From assembly GCA_020796225.1 (NCBI GenBank), contig CM036753.1, positions 1,364,001-1,428,000 of the forward strand: DNA of 64,000 nucleotides, given 5' to 3'. Below, in pieces: positions 31,575 to 44,800 of this stretch. Under the pieces are notes generated by a model. It made no database searches. It was given only the letters and a program-made list of their open reading frames with translations, and was not told where the DNA came from. A program made the position numbers and the translations under genes. Numbering within the stretch: the first letter of the stretch is position 1; each line of letters starts with the position of its first letter. The stretch comes from Arion vulgaris. Its lineage: Eukaryota; Mollusca; Gastropoda; Stylommatophora; Arionidae.

Positions 31575-31815
31575 TTTGTCCTCCCTCCTGGACATGTTGT
31601 TCTTATCCATGGACATGTTTGAGATATTTTTTCTTTATCCCTGGACATGTTTGAGACATTTAGTTCTTTATCCTGACATGTTTGAGACATTTTGTTCTTT
31701 ATCCTGGACATGTTTGAGACATTTTGTTCTTTATCCATGGACATTTGAGAATTTGTACTTTTTATCCATGGACATGTTTGAACATTTGTTCTTTATCCAT
31801 GGACTTGATTTTTGT
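31575..31815. repeat. ~33-bp array, about seven copies
   Basis: Units GACATGTTTGAGACATTTTG and TTCTTTATCCATG with single-base and 2–4-base deletions. An adjacent TATATATATATC tract lies at 31500. Confidence 0.85.
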
Positions 31816-32075
31816 AACTTTTATGTTCAAGTTTGAATAAAATTTCATTTAATAATCTATTTTTGAGTTTCTTCAAGGGGCATAACTTCTCATCCATGAT
31901 GACTTTCTGCATGTAATGTTGCAATTTGTATCAAAGAATATTAAGTAACTAGCTGTACCCTGCGTTGCTACGCCTCCAAAAGAAATTGAATTTAAAGGAA
32001 ACTCGATAAAACAATATTTAATAATTATTTTGGATCATCGTCCTTTTGTTCATTTTCTTGGAAAAAAATTACAAT

Positions 32076-34524
32076 TTAACGTTTCATTTTAATTCTGTTT
32101 ATTGAAGTGCTCTTTGATATACAATATTCTTTGTTTTTCCGTCTGTGCGATACCAATAAATCAGAAGGTTTTCTGACGCTGAACAGGCTACGATAGCTGT
32201 CCAGTGAAAAGCTTGGATTTTCCAAATGTAGTCCACACACTTGTAGTGATTGTCCTTGTGATTTGTTGATGGTCATTGCAAAGGCGTGTCGCACCGGAAA
32301 CTGCAAGCGTTTGAATTCGAATGGCATGTCTGTTGGAATCATTGGGATGCGTGACAATAGTATATCTTCTTTAAATTTTCCATTTAAAATTGTACCTTAG
32401 ATGATATTGTTCATCATATTTTTCACTAAAAGCCTGGTATCGTCAAAAGTTGTGGTGGATTGATGTTTCGAGAAGAATGATAGGCACGCCAATTTTCAAT
32501 GTTAATAACGTGGTGACATGCCTGGCAAATCAAGTGAATTCAAGAATTCAGTTGGATAATTGACAACTTCTTCTTGATTCATTACAGTATCGATGGACTT
32601 ATACGTTATCACTTGCCTCGGTATTTTGTTTTGAATGCTCAAATTCATGGCATATACATCCTTGTTTTGTTTTTTTGCTGCTAATATTGCACGTGCACTG
32701 AGCCACTGATGATCTTTGTAATTATGTGCAATATTTGGGAAAACTTTATGAATCAACCTGTCTGTGGACGCTATGATGTTACAGAAGTTTGTTGCAATGT
32801 GAAACATGTGGAATCATCGATTGACATTTTCCCATTCCGAATATCCAACAATTGTTTTACGAAACGTTCAGCGGTTTCATCATGTTGTAGTTGTATACGC
32901 ATATTGGTCTTCAAAGTCAATTTCTGTATGTGTCGCCATAAAACTGATGATTTCAGGCATGCATTAAGTTCATCAGCGGGTGTTGATCTTGGTATAACTG
33001 GTAGAGTTTGCTGGAAATCGCCAGACAATAAAATGAGTGCGCCACCGAAGAACTGGTCATTTCCTCTCAAATCTTTTAGTGTACGATGAAGCGCTTTAAT
33101 GCTTTTTGTGCGCCTATAGTACATTCATCCCATATAATGAGTTGACATAATTGGAGTACTTTACCCATTGCAGAATTTGTGTTGATATTGCATGTTGGCG
33201 TCTCAGTGATTTGCATATTCAACGACAATTTCAGCGCTGAATGCGCTGTTCGGCCACCATCTAAAAAAGTTGCCTCAATTCCAGAAGATGTGATTGCCAA
33301 AATAAGTGAAATGAGAAAACTTTTGCCATTCCTCCGGCGCATCTATGAAATATAATCCACCATTTTGGCTGGTAATTGCATGCATAATTCTGTCATATGC
33401 TATGCGTTGTTCTGGAATCAATTTTGGAAGATTCGTTTGAACAAAGTACTCAATTCGTTGATATCAAAGTGTTTCTGCTCCAACTCACAATCGAAAAGGT
33501 TGTTTGCAGATCGTTCTGGCGCAGCCATTCCCAATTGCACCAGTGCTTTATTAGTGATTGCCAAACATATGTCCTCAATTGAAACCAATGCCTCATTATA
33601 TACGTTATGTGAATTGAATGTCAGGATTTGATTCGCCGCACGCAAGCCGATGTAGGATGTCTTCACTCATGTAGTCTTTGTATTTTTCCCAAAGTTCTTT
33701 GGATTGGATGGGAAGCACGTTGTTAATATTACTGCAAATAATGCGTATTTGCTGTGGTCGTGGCAGTTTTGGGATGCATCAGCGAGTGAAGTGCCCCTAA
33801 TGGCATCGCTTTCAAGAAGATTTAATTCTTGGCAAGCTTCACGAAAAGTAGCACATACGTGACTGTTCTGAATTCTTGGAAGGATGTTGGTCCATGTTTG
33901 TTGATTAACAGTAATCGCAAGAAAAGCATTCTGCATTGTTTGGATTAACAGTGTACAAAGGGCCTAACGTGTTGGTAATATAAATTGAATGTTCTTCAAC
34001 TGTTTTACCTTGTTTGACGTTGAAACTTTTTCGTTTACTGCATTCCATGTTTAGTATGTTGGCAGTTCAGAGTAAAGTAGCGCCTTTGCAAATATATCAT
34101 CTCTACACAATGAGAAAAATGCAGTTAACGTTGTTGGCAATGGTGACAATGCTCGTGCATTTTCTGTTGTGAAGTACACGCGCTGTCCATTTTCAAGGTG
34201 CACTGCCAAATGAACAACTGTTGGATGTCGCTCATGGATTGAAATTATAAAATGCGCTATACTGCTTCATTGCTACTAATGTAACGTCCCAGTTGATAAT
34301 GCTCGATTTCATCGATGGATGCAGTTATATTTGCCACCCCAAAAAACTGCCATATTGCTTCCTTTGTTGACATATTTGCAAATGTACTTGATCGATTTCA
34401 CCGAATTGCAATACTCAATCGAATGTACTTGATCGAGACAAACAGATGATGAACAATGAATGTCAGGATTTTGATTAAAACTGTAGCAATACATGCATAA
34501 TCTATCCATTTTTCCAATAACCAC
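32076..34524 (-). pseudogene. Helitron Rep/helicase, fragmented
   Basis: Pieces in order from high to low coordinate: KSIKYICKYVNKGS (Rep region, near 34400), HPTVVHLAVHLENGQRVYF (near 34200), NILPRIQNSHVCATFREAC (33860), a helicase segment NAMGK-LIIWDECT with Walker B (33140), GGALILLSGDFQQTLPVIP (33000), and RHAFAMTINKSQGQSL (motif VI, 32290). Each is in a different frame with stops between. When intact such proteins nick, unwind and replicate the element by rolling circle; this copy cannot. Confidence 0.88.
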
Positions 34525-34849
34525 ATTTGGATGAAGACTGTAATCATAATTAGTATTGTAATGGAATGCACCTAGATTTAAATCAGCGTGCAGTGTCTGC
34601 TCTGGATAGAGTAGTGCGATCCGAACGGTTTGCAGACTTGCTTCCCGTGCTCGATTGTTTCAGCTGAACGGACTTGAGCAGTGCGATCTATTGGTTCCTA
34701 GTCTTGCTTCACGTTGCTCGTCTGTTTCAGGACGAACTGGCTTCAGCAGTGCGTACTCTAACAGTTTGCAGTCTTGCTTTCTGTTGCTCATCTGTTTCTG
34801 AAGCTAGTAATGCCTTTCTTTTTCGTGCTCTAGGTGTAGATGGCCAATA

Positions 34850-35560
34850 GCTTTCTTGGGAGGCATAATTGCAAATGTGTGGAAAATTCGTGAAGAGCGT
34901 GTGGAAATAACTGCATCTTGTTCGTCTTCACACACGGAATTAAATATCACTGTTGATGTTTCGCTGGAATAAATAAAAATTAGCATTTGATTAAATTCTA
35001 TTAGGAAATGCATAGAAACTGCCGAAAATGTTTTGAAAATCAGGAAAACTGTAGAATCATTTGTCGAAACTACTCACGCGCCACCTATTGAGAAATGGTT
35101 GTACTAATTTAGAATTGCACGCCGCTATAGCGTTCAATGGTATGGATTGATTTACAAAATATTAAATGGTCACCCTGCTTCGTCATGTAATCTAATATTG
35201 GGTAATATTCAGGCATAATAATTGCAAATGTGTGGAAAATTCGTGAAGAGCGTGTGGAAATAACTGCAGCTTGTTTGTCTTCACACACGGAATCAAATAT
35301 CACTGTTGATGTTTCTGAATAAATAAAAAAATTAGCATTTGATTAAATTCTATTAGGAAATGCATAGAAACTTCAGCAGAAATGTTTTGAAAAAATTTTT
35401 GTAAACTGTATGAATCATTTGTCGAAACTACTCACGCCACCTATTGCGAAATGGTTGTACTAATTTAGTATTGCACACCGCTATAGCGATCAATGGTATG
35501 GATTGATTTACAAAATAATAAATGGTAACCCGCTTTTTGTCGTGTAATCTAATATTGGGT
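34850..35560 (-). repeat. ~360-bp tandem duplication inside the Helitron
   Basis: The block starting near 34866 (AATTGCAAATGTGTGGAAAA) recurs from about 35219 with only small differences. It continues through AGCATTTGATTAAATTCTAT and the ATGGTATGGATTGATTTACA segment. Confidence 0.85.
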
Positions 35561-36644
35561 AATATTCATACATATAACGTGTACATTGTACATCAGGTAA
35601 ACGTTACCATCTTGCCATTTATAGAAATGCCGGCCAATAGCTTCTCTCAAATGAACGTATTCCTCGGATCGTAGTTTTGTTTGGTTTAATCGAATATAGA
35701 GCAATTTTTGCCAACATAGCTAACAAACATTGATGGAATAGTTGGCGATAACTTAAAATATGATTTGCAGTATCTATGATCATGATTAGAAACAAACCTG
35801 GATTGCGTATTTTAAATTCAGCTTGTTTGAAATATTGACTTGAATCATACGTCATCGAATCGTGTAGATGTGCATACCGTAAACTTCCGGAAGAAACTCG
35901 ATGAAATTTGCGTTTTTCGATTTTTAAAAGATTTTTCTCTAAAATTGTCAGCGATACATATTTAAAACTATGACAGGTAGCATTTCGACATCAAAACAAA
36001 CATAAACAAACATATCCTGTAAATTTCAGCTAAATCTGATGTGTATATACTAATACGTACAATCGTAGACTTTCCGGAAACGTTATGGCAATTTGGGTTT
36101 GAAACTCTCAATGAAATGAGCTGTTATTATTTTTTAGATTTTTTTTGAAAGCTTCAGCTCTACCTATTTCAAACTGTGACAGGTAGCATCCCGACATCAA
36201 AACAAACATATCCTGTAAATTTCAGCTACATCTGTTCAGTAGTTTCCGAGTCTATAGGTAACAAACAAACATACATACATACATCTATTTTTATATATAT
36301 AGTAGATAACTATCTGTTAGAAACATCATCTCAGTAGTCGCTGTGGTAGGGTGCTCGCATCACATTCCAATAGTATTCAGTTTGTGTCCTACATAGATCG
36401 ACTGGGTTATTTGAGTGGAACAACAGCATATATCCAGACAAAAGGTGAACAGAACAAAGTACAATCTATGGCAGTCAGTCTCAGTTCTCTGAAGAATACT
36501 CACAAGATCTCTGGGTCCAGGTATACATGTATGGGCCGGCAGAAAAGGCCCACACTGCAAAACACATACTTTAAAACAGCTTCAAATGATATATTGTGAA
36601 TCTGGACTGGAAATAACACTGCACTGACTTTTGTGTGTGTGTGC

Positions 36645-36910
36645 TACAAAAGACAGCATTGAATATATAGGCAATATTTCAAGTGAACGAAAGGAAGGAT
36701 ACAAGAGACAGCATTGAATATATAGGCAATATTTCAAGTGAATGAAAGGGAAAAAAGGATACTAGAGACAGCATTGAATATATAGGCAATATTTCAAGTG
36801 AACGAAAGGAAGGAAGGATACAAGAGACACCATTGAATATATAGGCAATATTTCAAGCAAAGGAAGGAGACAACATTGAATATATATACAATATTTCAAG
36901 CAAATGAAAG
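36645..36910. repeat. ~60-bp array, five copies
   Basis: Units GACAGCATTGAATATATAGG, CAATATTTCAAGTGAACGAA and AGGAAGGATACAAGA; the later copies are shortened. The same motif occurs once at 62330–62380. Confidence 0.85.
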
Positions 36911-37329
36911 GAAGGATCTGCAAAACTGCCATTTATGAAATGTTCACTCTATTCCTGTTTGTTCCCCCTCTGTTTGTCTCATAGCTCAGTCAATAACTGT
37001 GAGAAAGATCGTTAAGTACAGCAGACATCCCTGTCTAATGCTAGTTTCAATTTGGAAATGTTCTGATAGTTACTTTGAGAAGGAGAGTGGGTGTATACTT
37101 TGTTCACTTTCTGAATGTTGTGTGAATTAGAATCATTTACAAATACCAGAAATAGATAAGTCTAATGTAATTTTTTATGGAGAAAATTGAATTTTATTCA
37201 TGTGACAAACAATTTATGGACAAGATAGAAATGTAATCAAATTATAAATAATAAAACATATATTATAATACACAATATATCATTGTCATGTGTGTGTGTT
37301 TGCTTCTATAAACAATATATATATATGTG

Positions 37330-37735
37330 CATAAACAGTTTATCCCTATACAAACACACATACAAACAGTTTATCCCTATACACACAAGTATAGTCTTAT
37401 CATCATACAAACAGTTTGTGCTCACACACACAGTTTATCCCTATACAAACACACACACACAAACAGTTTATCACTATACAAACAAACAGTTTATCACGAA
37501 CTATCTTACTACCATACACACACAAACAGTTTATCACCAACTATCTCATTACCATACAAACAAACAGTTTATCACCAACTATCTCATTACCATACAAACA
37601 AACAGTTTATCACCATCTCATTACCATACAAACAGTTTATCACCATCTCATTACCATACAAACAAACAGTTTATCACCAACTATCTCACTACCATACAAA
37701 CACAAAGTTTATCCCTATACAAACAAACGTGTCTT
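37330..37735. repeat. ~38-bp array with shorter variants
   Basis: Units CAAACAGTTTATCACCAACT and ATCTCATTACCATACAAA, preceded by CA-rich variants. Three overlapping frames stay open and encode only repeat peptides. Confidence 0.9.
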
Positions 37736-38760
37736 ATAATGACATTTATTTCTTTCATATAAACTGACTGCATGTCATATTGCGGTGTCAGCTGACATTG
37801 ACTGTTCTGTCCAGACTTTCTTTGAGTCGTCCTCAAACATGGATAAAACCTCAAGAACATTCTCAAATCAAACACACTTGGCTAGAACATGTTAAATGAA
37901 TAGAATTTGAGAGCTACTAAAATTAGGGGTGTCCCAATGTACATCAGTGTATAGACCCAAAAATGATGAGTAGATGACTATGAAGATAAGGCACCCAAAG
38001 TAGATGAAAATAGAACACAAAACTGGATTATTGAAAGCTGGGAAATAGAAAAACTTAACTTCAAGAAAACAAATTTAGAATGCTATTTAAAAATTGGATC
38101 AGATTTTATCTTGTATATATAATACTTCCATTGTCATCTGGAACAATTGTACATCATTAGTTTCTGAAATTCATTCCATGTAGACCCAGTCACTACATTT
38201 CTAGTATCCAAGAATATTTTTGGTTGGCATTTCAATTGAAAGGAAGGATGGTATGTTCAACGCTAACACATTATGTACAAATGTTAACAAAGTCAAGGTA
38301 ACAAACGATAAGGTATAAAAGTGTAACACATGAGCAAGAAACAACTGACAGAAGCTAATTATTACTAGTAAGTATTGATCAACAATTAACTCAACATTAT
38401 ATTTGATGAATTGAATCTAAAAATATTTCAATTACTACAACTTTACATTTTTACAAACATTTTTGTTCTTAGAAAAGGCAAAGATATCAAAAACTAACAT
38501 TGTGTCAGAATCTGTAGGCCAAACTGTTTCACTTTCTTAATCATATCTGGCAATAACACAGTACTATTTGGCACATTACATGGGCACATCAATAGTATTG
38601 GAAACCTCAAAAATGTTGAACACACAGACATTACTGCTCATTATTTTCCTTGATTTGATTTCTGCCCAAATCTGGTAATGAATACAGACCAGAAACAGTA
38701 CACATATCATCTACAACATTGTTGGTGTTTACATGTTGCCAGAATGGTTTGATCAAGATA

Positions 38761-38873
38761 CTACTCCAAACTTTTATCCTGACATACAATCTTGTCATGG
38801 TCCTTGAAATCAGGTTTTGGTGGAGGGAAGTCTTCCATTAGATTGTCCAAGTCAGTATCTGAAAATTCTGGAA
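38761..38873 (-). CDS. PTTG1: Securin exon 5: C-terminus and stop
   Basis: The acceptor TTGTCTGCAG is followed by VPEFSDTDLDNLMEDFPPPK and a short tail ending in TAG at 38763–38761. Acidic and proline-rich. Intron 4 (38874–42529) is the longest of the gene because of inserted elements. Confidence 0.7.
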
Positions 38874-41800
38874 CTGCAGACAAAACAGAAACATACAGAA
38901 TGTACAGATCTCTAATAACTATGAAGAAATTCAGTTTAACAGCACAATATGCATTAACCGCTTGTTTACCACTACGTGAGGGTAACGTAGTAAATGGGTG
39001 TCGGCTATATCCCACTACGTGAGGGTCACGTAGTAAACTCATCGGCAAAATATGTGTAGTAAACGGGAAACTACTGCAACAATAGACTATCTATAGCATT
39101 GGAGATATCTTCCCTTATATAAAATATTGTCATTGGTCAATTTTTCGCGCAGCACGAAGGTTATTTATAACTTTGAAAGAGTGTTTCTCTTTGTCAAAAG
39201 TAGTTCAAGCAAAATGGCGTGTAGAAAATCTTCCAGAACGATTACACCAACAGAAAAAGCTTTGGCGTTGTTGTCATATGGTGCTGACGACATATTTAAC
39301 GATGAAGATAACGGAGATGATGATATATTCTCATTAAGTGAATCTGTTCACTCAGATTCTGAAAATTCTGTACAGGTGAGAGACACTGATGACGAAAATA
39401 GTGATACTGACGAGAATGTGATTTACGCCCAAGCAAGCGTTCTAGAACTGACCCTGTCGCAAGTACTAGTACTGAGCAAATATCAAGTACTACTAGTACA
39501 TAGAGCAGTACAAACACACATTTTATTATCAAAACATACACATACATATTTTATTTCAAAATACGATATTTCAAACAAATATTCCAAAAATAACAGAGTT
39601 ATTACATTTTCAAATAAGTTGGTAGAAATGCAGAAAATGCTTGGGATGCTCTGTGCGGTTCGACCTATAACCTTTGGTAAACAAGGGGTTAAGTGTAATC
39701 TTGATACAGTAGCTGGAGGTTGTTACCAAGGTGATGAAGCCAAACAAATGCTGACATTTTTCTTTCAAGGGAAACACAAAAACAAACATATACACACAAT
39801 GAGAGTAAATACGACAAACAAAACATTTTTTAAATGCATACATTTTATGAATTTACTACAAACAGAAACACAAAAATGTTTTATTACTAACTTTAGTTTG
39901 ACCAAGTATGTTCCCTAGGCATGTCACTGATCTTCTTCTCGAACGCCCACTGTTAATTCAGGCGGAAAGTCATGACGCCTGGTATTGAGCTTCTGACTGA
40001 TTTTTGCGTGAGCCTATATTACCCTTTACGGGTGTCCTCAACCATATGGACAGCCTCGCCGACTTCCGAGGTACTTGAAGCTTAGATCCTTCAAGAGTGA
40101 TCGTTGCAGGAGACCTATTGTCCTTGTAACTCTTTCTCGACAGAGTTTAGTTTTAGTGAAGGCATAATGGTGACTTCTCTAACGGCTTTCCTGCCTGTGG
40201 CGAGGTCGTTCCATACGCAACATAAGATAACCGCTCTTTAATGATCTTTTAGTGCCGTAAACTTGGGCTTAGATCTACGCCAAAGAGCATTAGCTTACAT
40301 GCGCTGACTGGGTGAGGTCGCTAAGGTAAAGACCCAAACGATCTCGACCCTTCTAGGGCTAGTCACAGGAAGTATCACCTTTTTGTGTTGCTTTGTCATA
40401 CAAACGATCATATGTTGGTGGTATGCTTAGCCTTTATGTGATCTGAGCCATGACATTTGGACGTCATCTGTGTAGAATGATCGGCGTCCAAAAAGTATTG
40501 ACCTTAGCCAATGCTTGGGTTTGTACCAGTCAAGCCTTTGCATTATCGGCCATACAGGCGCGCATTGTTACTTGCCAATTTGCAAGGATTTTACCCTGTA
40601 TTTTTCCTGTCTCCAGGAAACACTGGTCTGGGGCTGCACACAGATATTCTAGAAGGTCGTTTCAATCGGCGCTAGCAATGCAGCTGAGGTTTTGCGCTCT
40701 CCGCCATCACCCAACTCAGTTCTTCCGGGGATGTTAGTTGTTTTGGCAACCGTACCTTGCCCGGTTGTCCCAGGGAGGGCAGTTTCGTTAGGCACTAAAA
40801 ATGCAAATTTTATGATCTGCGCTTATCCAACCTTACCCACCTCAGTTCATCTGGGGATGTTAGTTGTTTTGGCAACCGTACCTTGCCCGGTTGTCCCAGG
40901 GAGGGCAGTTTCGTTAGGCACTGAACGCATCTTTAGAATTTGTGCTCGACCAACATGTCACTGATCTGAATTTACAACCTGTCTACACACACACACACAG
41001 ATGTAACATTGTCTGTTAGAGTTTTCATGTTCTTGTATTTTAATAACATGTCCGCAAGACAAAGCAAGTTTGGTGAGTAGTCTTCTCATTGCTTTAGTGT
41101 GCTCTCTAGGCAAGTCTTGATAGGGATGTGCCAGTGGATACAGCCACATCTATCAAAGGATGTGTATCTATATCATCTTCATGTTCCTTTTGACACATAT
41201 GACTTGCACAAGAGATTTCAATTGCTGCAACTTTTCTACTGTTTCCCATGTCAGACCACAATCTTTCCAGTTCTTTTCCATGTTTTCCATGGCTGTCCAT
41301 GTCTACTTTTCTCATCTGCTGTCCATTGAAGAGCTATCCTAACCAATGTTCCTACAGGCATACAACATACATTGCCAATCCACCTCCATCTTTGTCTTTT
41401 CATGATGGTATCCAAAATATCGACGACAGAACTTATTACATGCAACAAGCAAAGAGAGTTGTGGAGAGACATGATCGCCTACGCTGGTAGGCACGGCACT
41501 TGATTGATTGATCCAATGATGCAGTTTGTTTGTTTCATAATCTCTTCATTTGTGTTGTATTTAACCAGAAAATTTGCTCAATTCTTTTCTCACTACTGTA
41601 GTACTAATAACACTCCCAGGACGATGCAGCTATATATATATATATTTTAAGTTTTGTTTTAAGATTTAATCCTTTGGCTTTCCAGATGTTGTTGAGCATG
41701 GCACAAGTTTGGCTTTCTGGATTTTTCCAATGACATCCTTTTCTGAATCACCATCGTGCAATAATGTATTTCCTAGGTATACAAAATCCTGAACTTCCTT

Positions 41801-44800
41801 TATGATTTCATTTTGGAACAAAATTGGGTTTTATGATTTTTGGTTAATCCTAGAGTTTAACTTCAGTGAACTTGTGAGGGAGAGAGATTTTGGTCTTTTG
41901 ATATGACATGCTTACAATTTGTTATTCATGTTTGTACAAACAGTAAGCATTGGATCCAATAATTTATAGCACTCAAGAAAAGGTATTAGTGACTTGATTA
42001 TAGTTGCAGACTTTTTTTTTAGATGAGACTGTTAGCAGCCTTCACTTCTTATCTTGTAGGTTGATTGATAAGACTATCATTATTGCACTTCGGTGAATAA
42101 ACATGTGTGCTCCAATCTCTTTCTTACACAGGAAGATCTCAGCGGCAGTGCATAAACTCAGTAGCACCGCAGTGTCCTAGATCTTGTAGGTTAAGACTGA
42201 TATTTTTATACCAGTTAACAACATAAGCATGTTTGCATGAACTGAAAGCTCGCCAGGTGCAGATACAAATGACTTGCTCAAGCGGATCTATACTACTTCT
42301 TTTCTGCGTTCGTCCACTGTGAATTTATGTGTTAGCCATGAAGCCCTGTTTGGCACTTCCCACTGATTTTTGTGTGATAGTCTGCTTTCCTCACCATGCA
42401 GGCGGACCTTCGCCGACTTCAGAGGTTATGCTTCTATTTATAAGGAATTTGTTAGCAATGAATCCAAGGATAATGATGGGGAAACACACGGCACTACAAA
42501 ACTTGAACAAACTGTAAATCTGAACTTACCCAGAGATAAGAACTCTGACTCATCTAGAAAAATATCATTATGTTGCAGAAGATCTTCCAGGTCACTGCTC
42601 TCAGATTCACTATCTGGAGAAGGTCTAAGCAGACATGGGAATCTCCATGTCAACAGTTTCTCCACATAGGAACTCAGCCGCTCTGACCGAGGAAATATAC
42701 TGTCAGACTCATCTGTATAGAAACAAAGAAATTTTATTTACTGAAGTCACAAAACAAAGATAAAATTCCTATATTCAAATGTTATTGAAATATTTTATAA
42801 CAATGAGTTGACTATTATTGACTTTACATTAAAATGTGGTATCATACACAGATCATCTGAACTATAGGTCGTTCCAAAATTCGTGAACACACTAAGGTTT
42901 AATTTATTTGAAATCTACCTGATGCATACCAGTGATTTTTTGCAAGCTGTCTTATATACCTACCGACAGGAAGAAATATGGCCTAACTTTAGAGCTGAGT
43001 TGACAGCAGTTCTTGTAGTGATGCAAATTTTAAACAGCAAAAGGTGCCCCTAATTGCAGAGCCTTGAGCTACTGAATACGGACATCCCACACTAGAAAGG
43101 AGCCAAACCTTATATTCAACTACTCCAAGACACAAGCAATGAATGACATACTCAAAAGAGAAGATGGAAATGGCTCGGACATGTTATGAGAATGAGACAA
43201 GAAATGCCTGCAAGGATAGCCCTCACTTGGACACCAGAGGGAAAGAGAAAGAAAGGCAGACCACGGACAACATGGAGCGCATGATGGAAGAGGAACTGGA
43301 CACTGCATCTCTGACGTGGGGCTCTGCGCTGAAGGTTGCACGGACAGGAGAGCATGGAAAGTCCTTTCTGAAGCCCCATGTGTCACTAGGCATGACGGGA
43401 TTAAGTAAGTAAGTCAACCTTATATTACAGTGAAGTACAAGTAGAAAATACCACAATTTTCATACAGACATCAGACCTTCTAATCATACAATTATTCAAG
43501 GAAATGGTTGTATGAGAAATGGTTGTCGGTCAATGATAACTGTACTACAACAAAATCATTTTCTTTCAAACATTTAAATTCAGAAATGTTGATATCTGAC
43601 TAATAATACAAAAGTCATGCTTCTGTAAACTTACATTCTTCATCAGCTGCAACTTCTTGTTCAGATTTCTGTTCAGGTTTTGGTTTCTTTACTGTCACAG
43701 TACACTTGATCGGTGGGGAGTGAAGCTCTGCATCTTTTAATATTTTTACTTCCTTTTTCTAAAATAAAAATATAGAAATAATCAAATTACAAACAATAAA
43801 TATATAATTTTCTAGTTAATAATAATAACACAATTATAACTTATCAAATGATCTATGTCAACTGTAATATGACCTTCTTGCAGTAACTGAAGCTATGGCA
43901 AGCTGCACACCTTAAGAAATGATTGATTGTCATTTTATTACATCAATTAGTTATGCCTCTGTTTGTTCTTCCTTCCATTTGCTGCAAAAAGAATGATCCC
44001 TCGGTATGTCAAGTCTTTAACTTGATTTAATTTCAGTTTTGTCGATGGAGATATTGTAGTGTTTTCCTTTCTAACAAATATCATAACTTCGATTTCATTA
44101 AATGTTTATTCTCATATTCTAACCATTGTATGTTAACTGGAGTCAGTTAATGTTCTGCTGTTATATTTGCCTGATCATCAGCAAAAAAGCAATTCATTTA
44201 AGAGCTTTAATCACCAGTGATAAATGGAAAACAAGAAGTTAAGCAGATAAAAGAACTTTTGGCTGTTTAAAATGGAACATAGCAGGCATGCTAAAAAGGC
44301 ACTGCCTGGGTAAAATTTGAGATTTAAAAAAAGTTAACATGAACTCCTATCAAATCCACCATCTTGAAACATCTGGAAAAGCTAGTCAGAAACAAACAAC
44401 TTGTGACAAAATTAGAGTTACTCAGTAGAAAGAGGTATAGAGTTTTAAAATAAGGGTCTAGAGCCGAGGATTGACTTTCATTGCACTAGGTTTTACCCCA
44501 TATGGCTCAGTTTCTCTGCAGAAATGAATGCCACCTGATGAGTATTGCACAGCACAAACTCTGTAGCTCCTGTAACAACCCTAGGATCTCTGAAATTTGG
44601 CACAGTTTTCTGCAGAAATGGAATGCCACCTGATGAGAGTATTGCACAAAGCACAAACTCTGTAGCTCCTGTAACAATCCTAGGGATCTCTGAAAAAAAT
44701 GCACTCGTGAATAGAACGGTTTGGTCTGGTTTCGAACCCATGATCTTCAGAACATAAGGCAAGGGCGTAACCCTTTAGCCACAGAGACACCCGAAGTAGA

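Larger units (their letters stand above)
29800..31948. other. Intergenic, arrays only
   Basis: AT-rich. Holds the 41-bp and 33-bp arrays and the TATA-type microsatellite at 31498–31517; otherwise nothing recognisable. Confidence 0.5.
31949..36306 (-). mobile_element. Helitron, degraded, both ends identifiable
   Basis: The minus-strand 5' end TCTACTATATATATAAAAAT at 36306 follows A. The 3' end is CTAG at 31952–31949, followed by T, with a GCGT–AGCA–ACGC hairpin about 12 nt before it. This is the expected rolling-circle layout with insertion between A and T. The element is 4.36 kb and carries broken Rep/helicase coding on the same strand, plus an internal duplication near its 5' end. Confidence 0.9.
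36307..38760. other. Intergenic between Helitron and securin 3' end
   Basis: Holds the 60-bp and 38-bp arrays. The part 37740–38760 is AT-rich and unassigned, and should include the securin 3'UTR. I found no clear AATAAA on the minus strand within 350 bp of the stop. Confidence 0.45.

Noticed and set aside
32076..33124. Host PIF1-like DNA helicase gene
   Set aside because: Motifs are in Helitron order beside Rep sequence, inside exact Helitron ends, and broken by many stops.
37283..37767. Tyr/Thr/Asn-rich frames of 107–159 codons
   Set aside because: Three overlapping frames over a 38-bp array with CA-rich flanks; no conserved domain.
39127..39918. A 263-codon host gene on the + strand
   Set aside because: Its middle is the piggyBac transposase N-terminus joined to the element's 3' end by an internal deletion; the rest is read-through.
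39934..40953. Ribosomal RNA fragment
   Set aside because: GC-balanced and non-coding, but it shows no rRNA universal motif I can recognise, and it has retroelement target duplications and a GAA tail.
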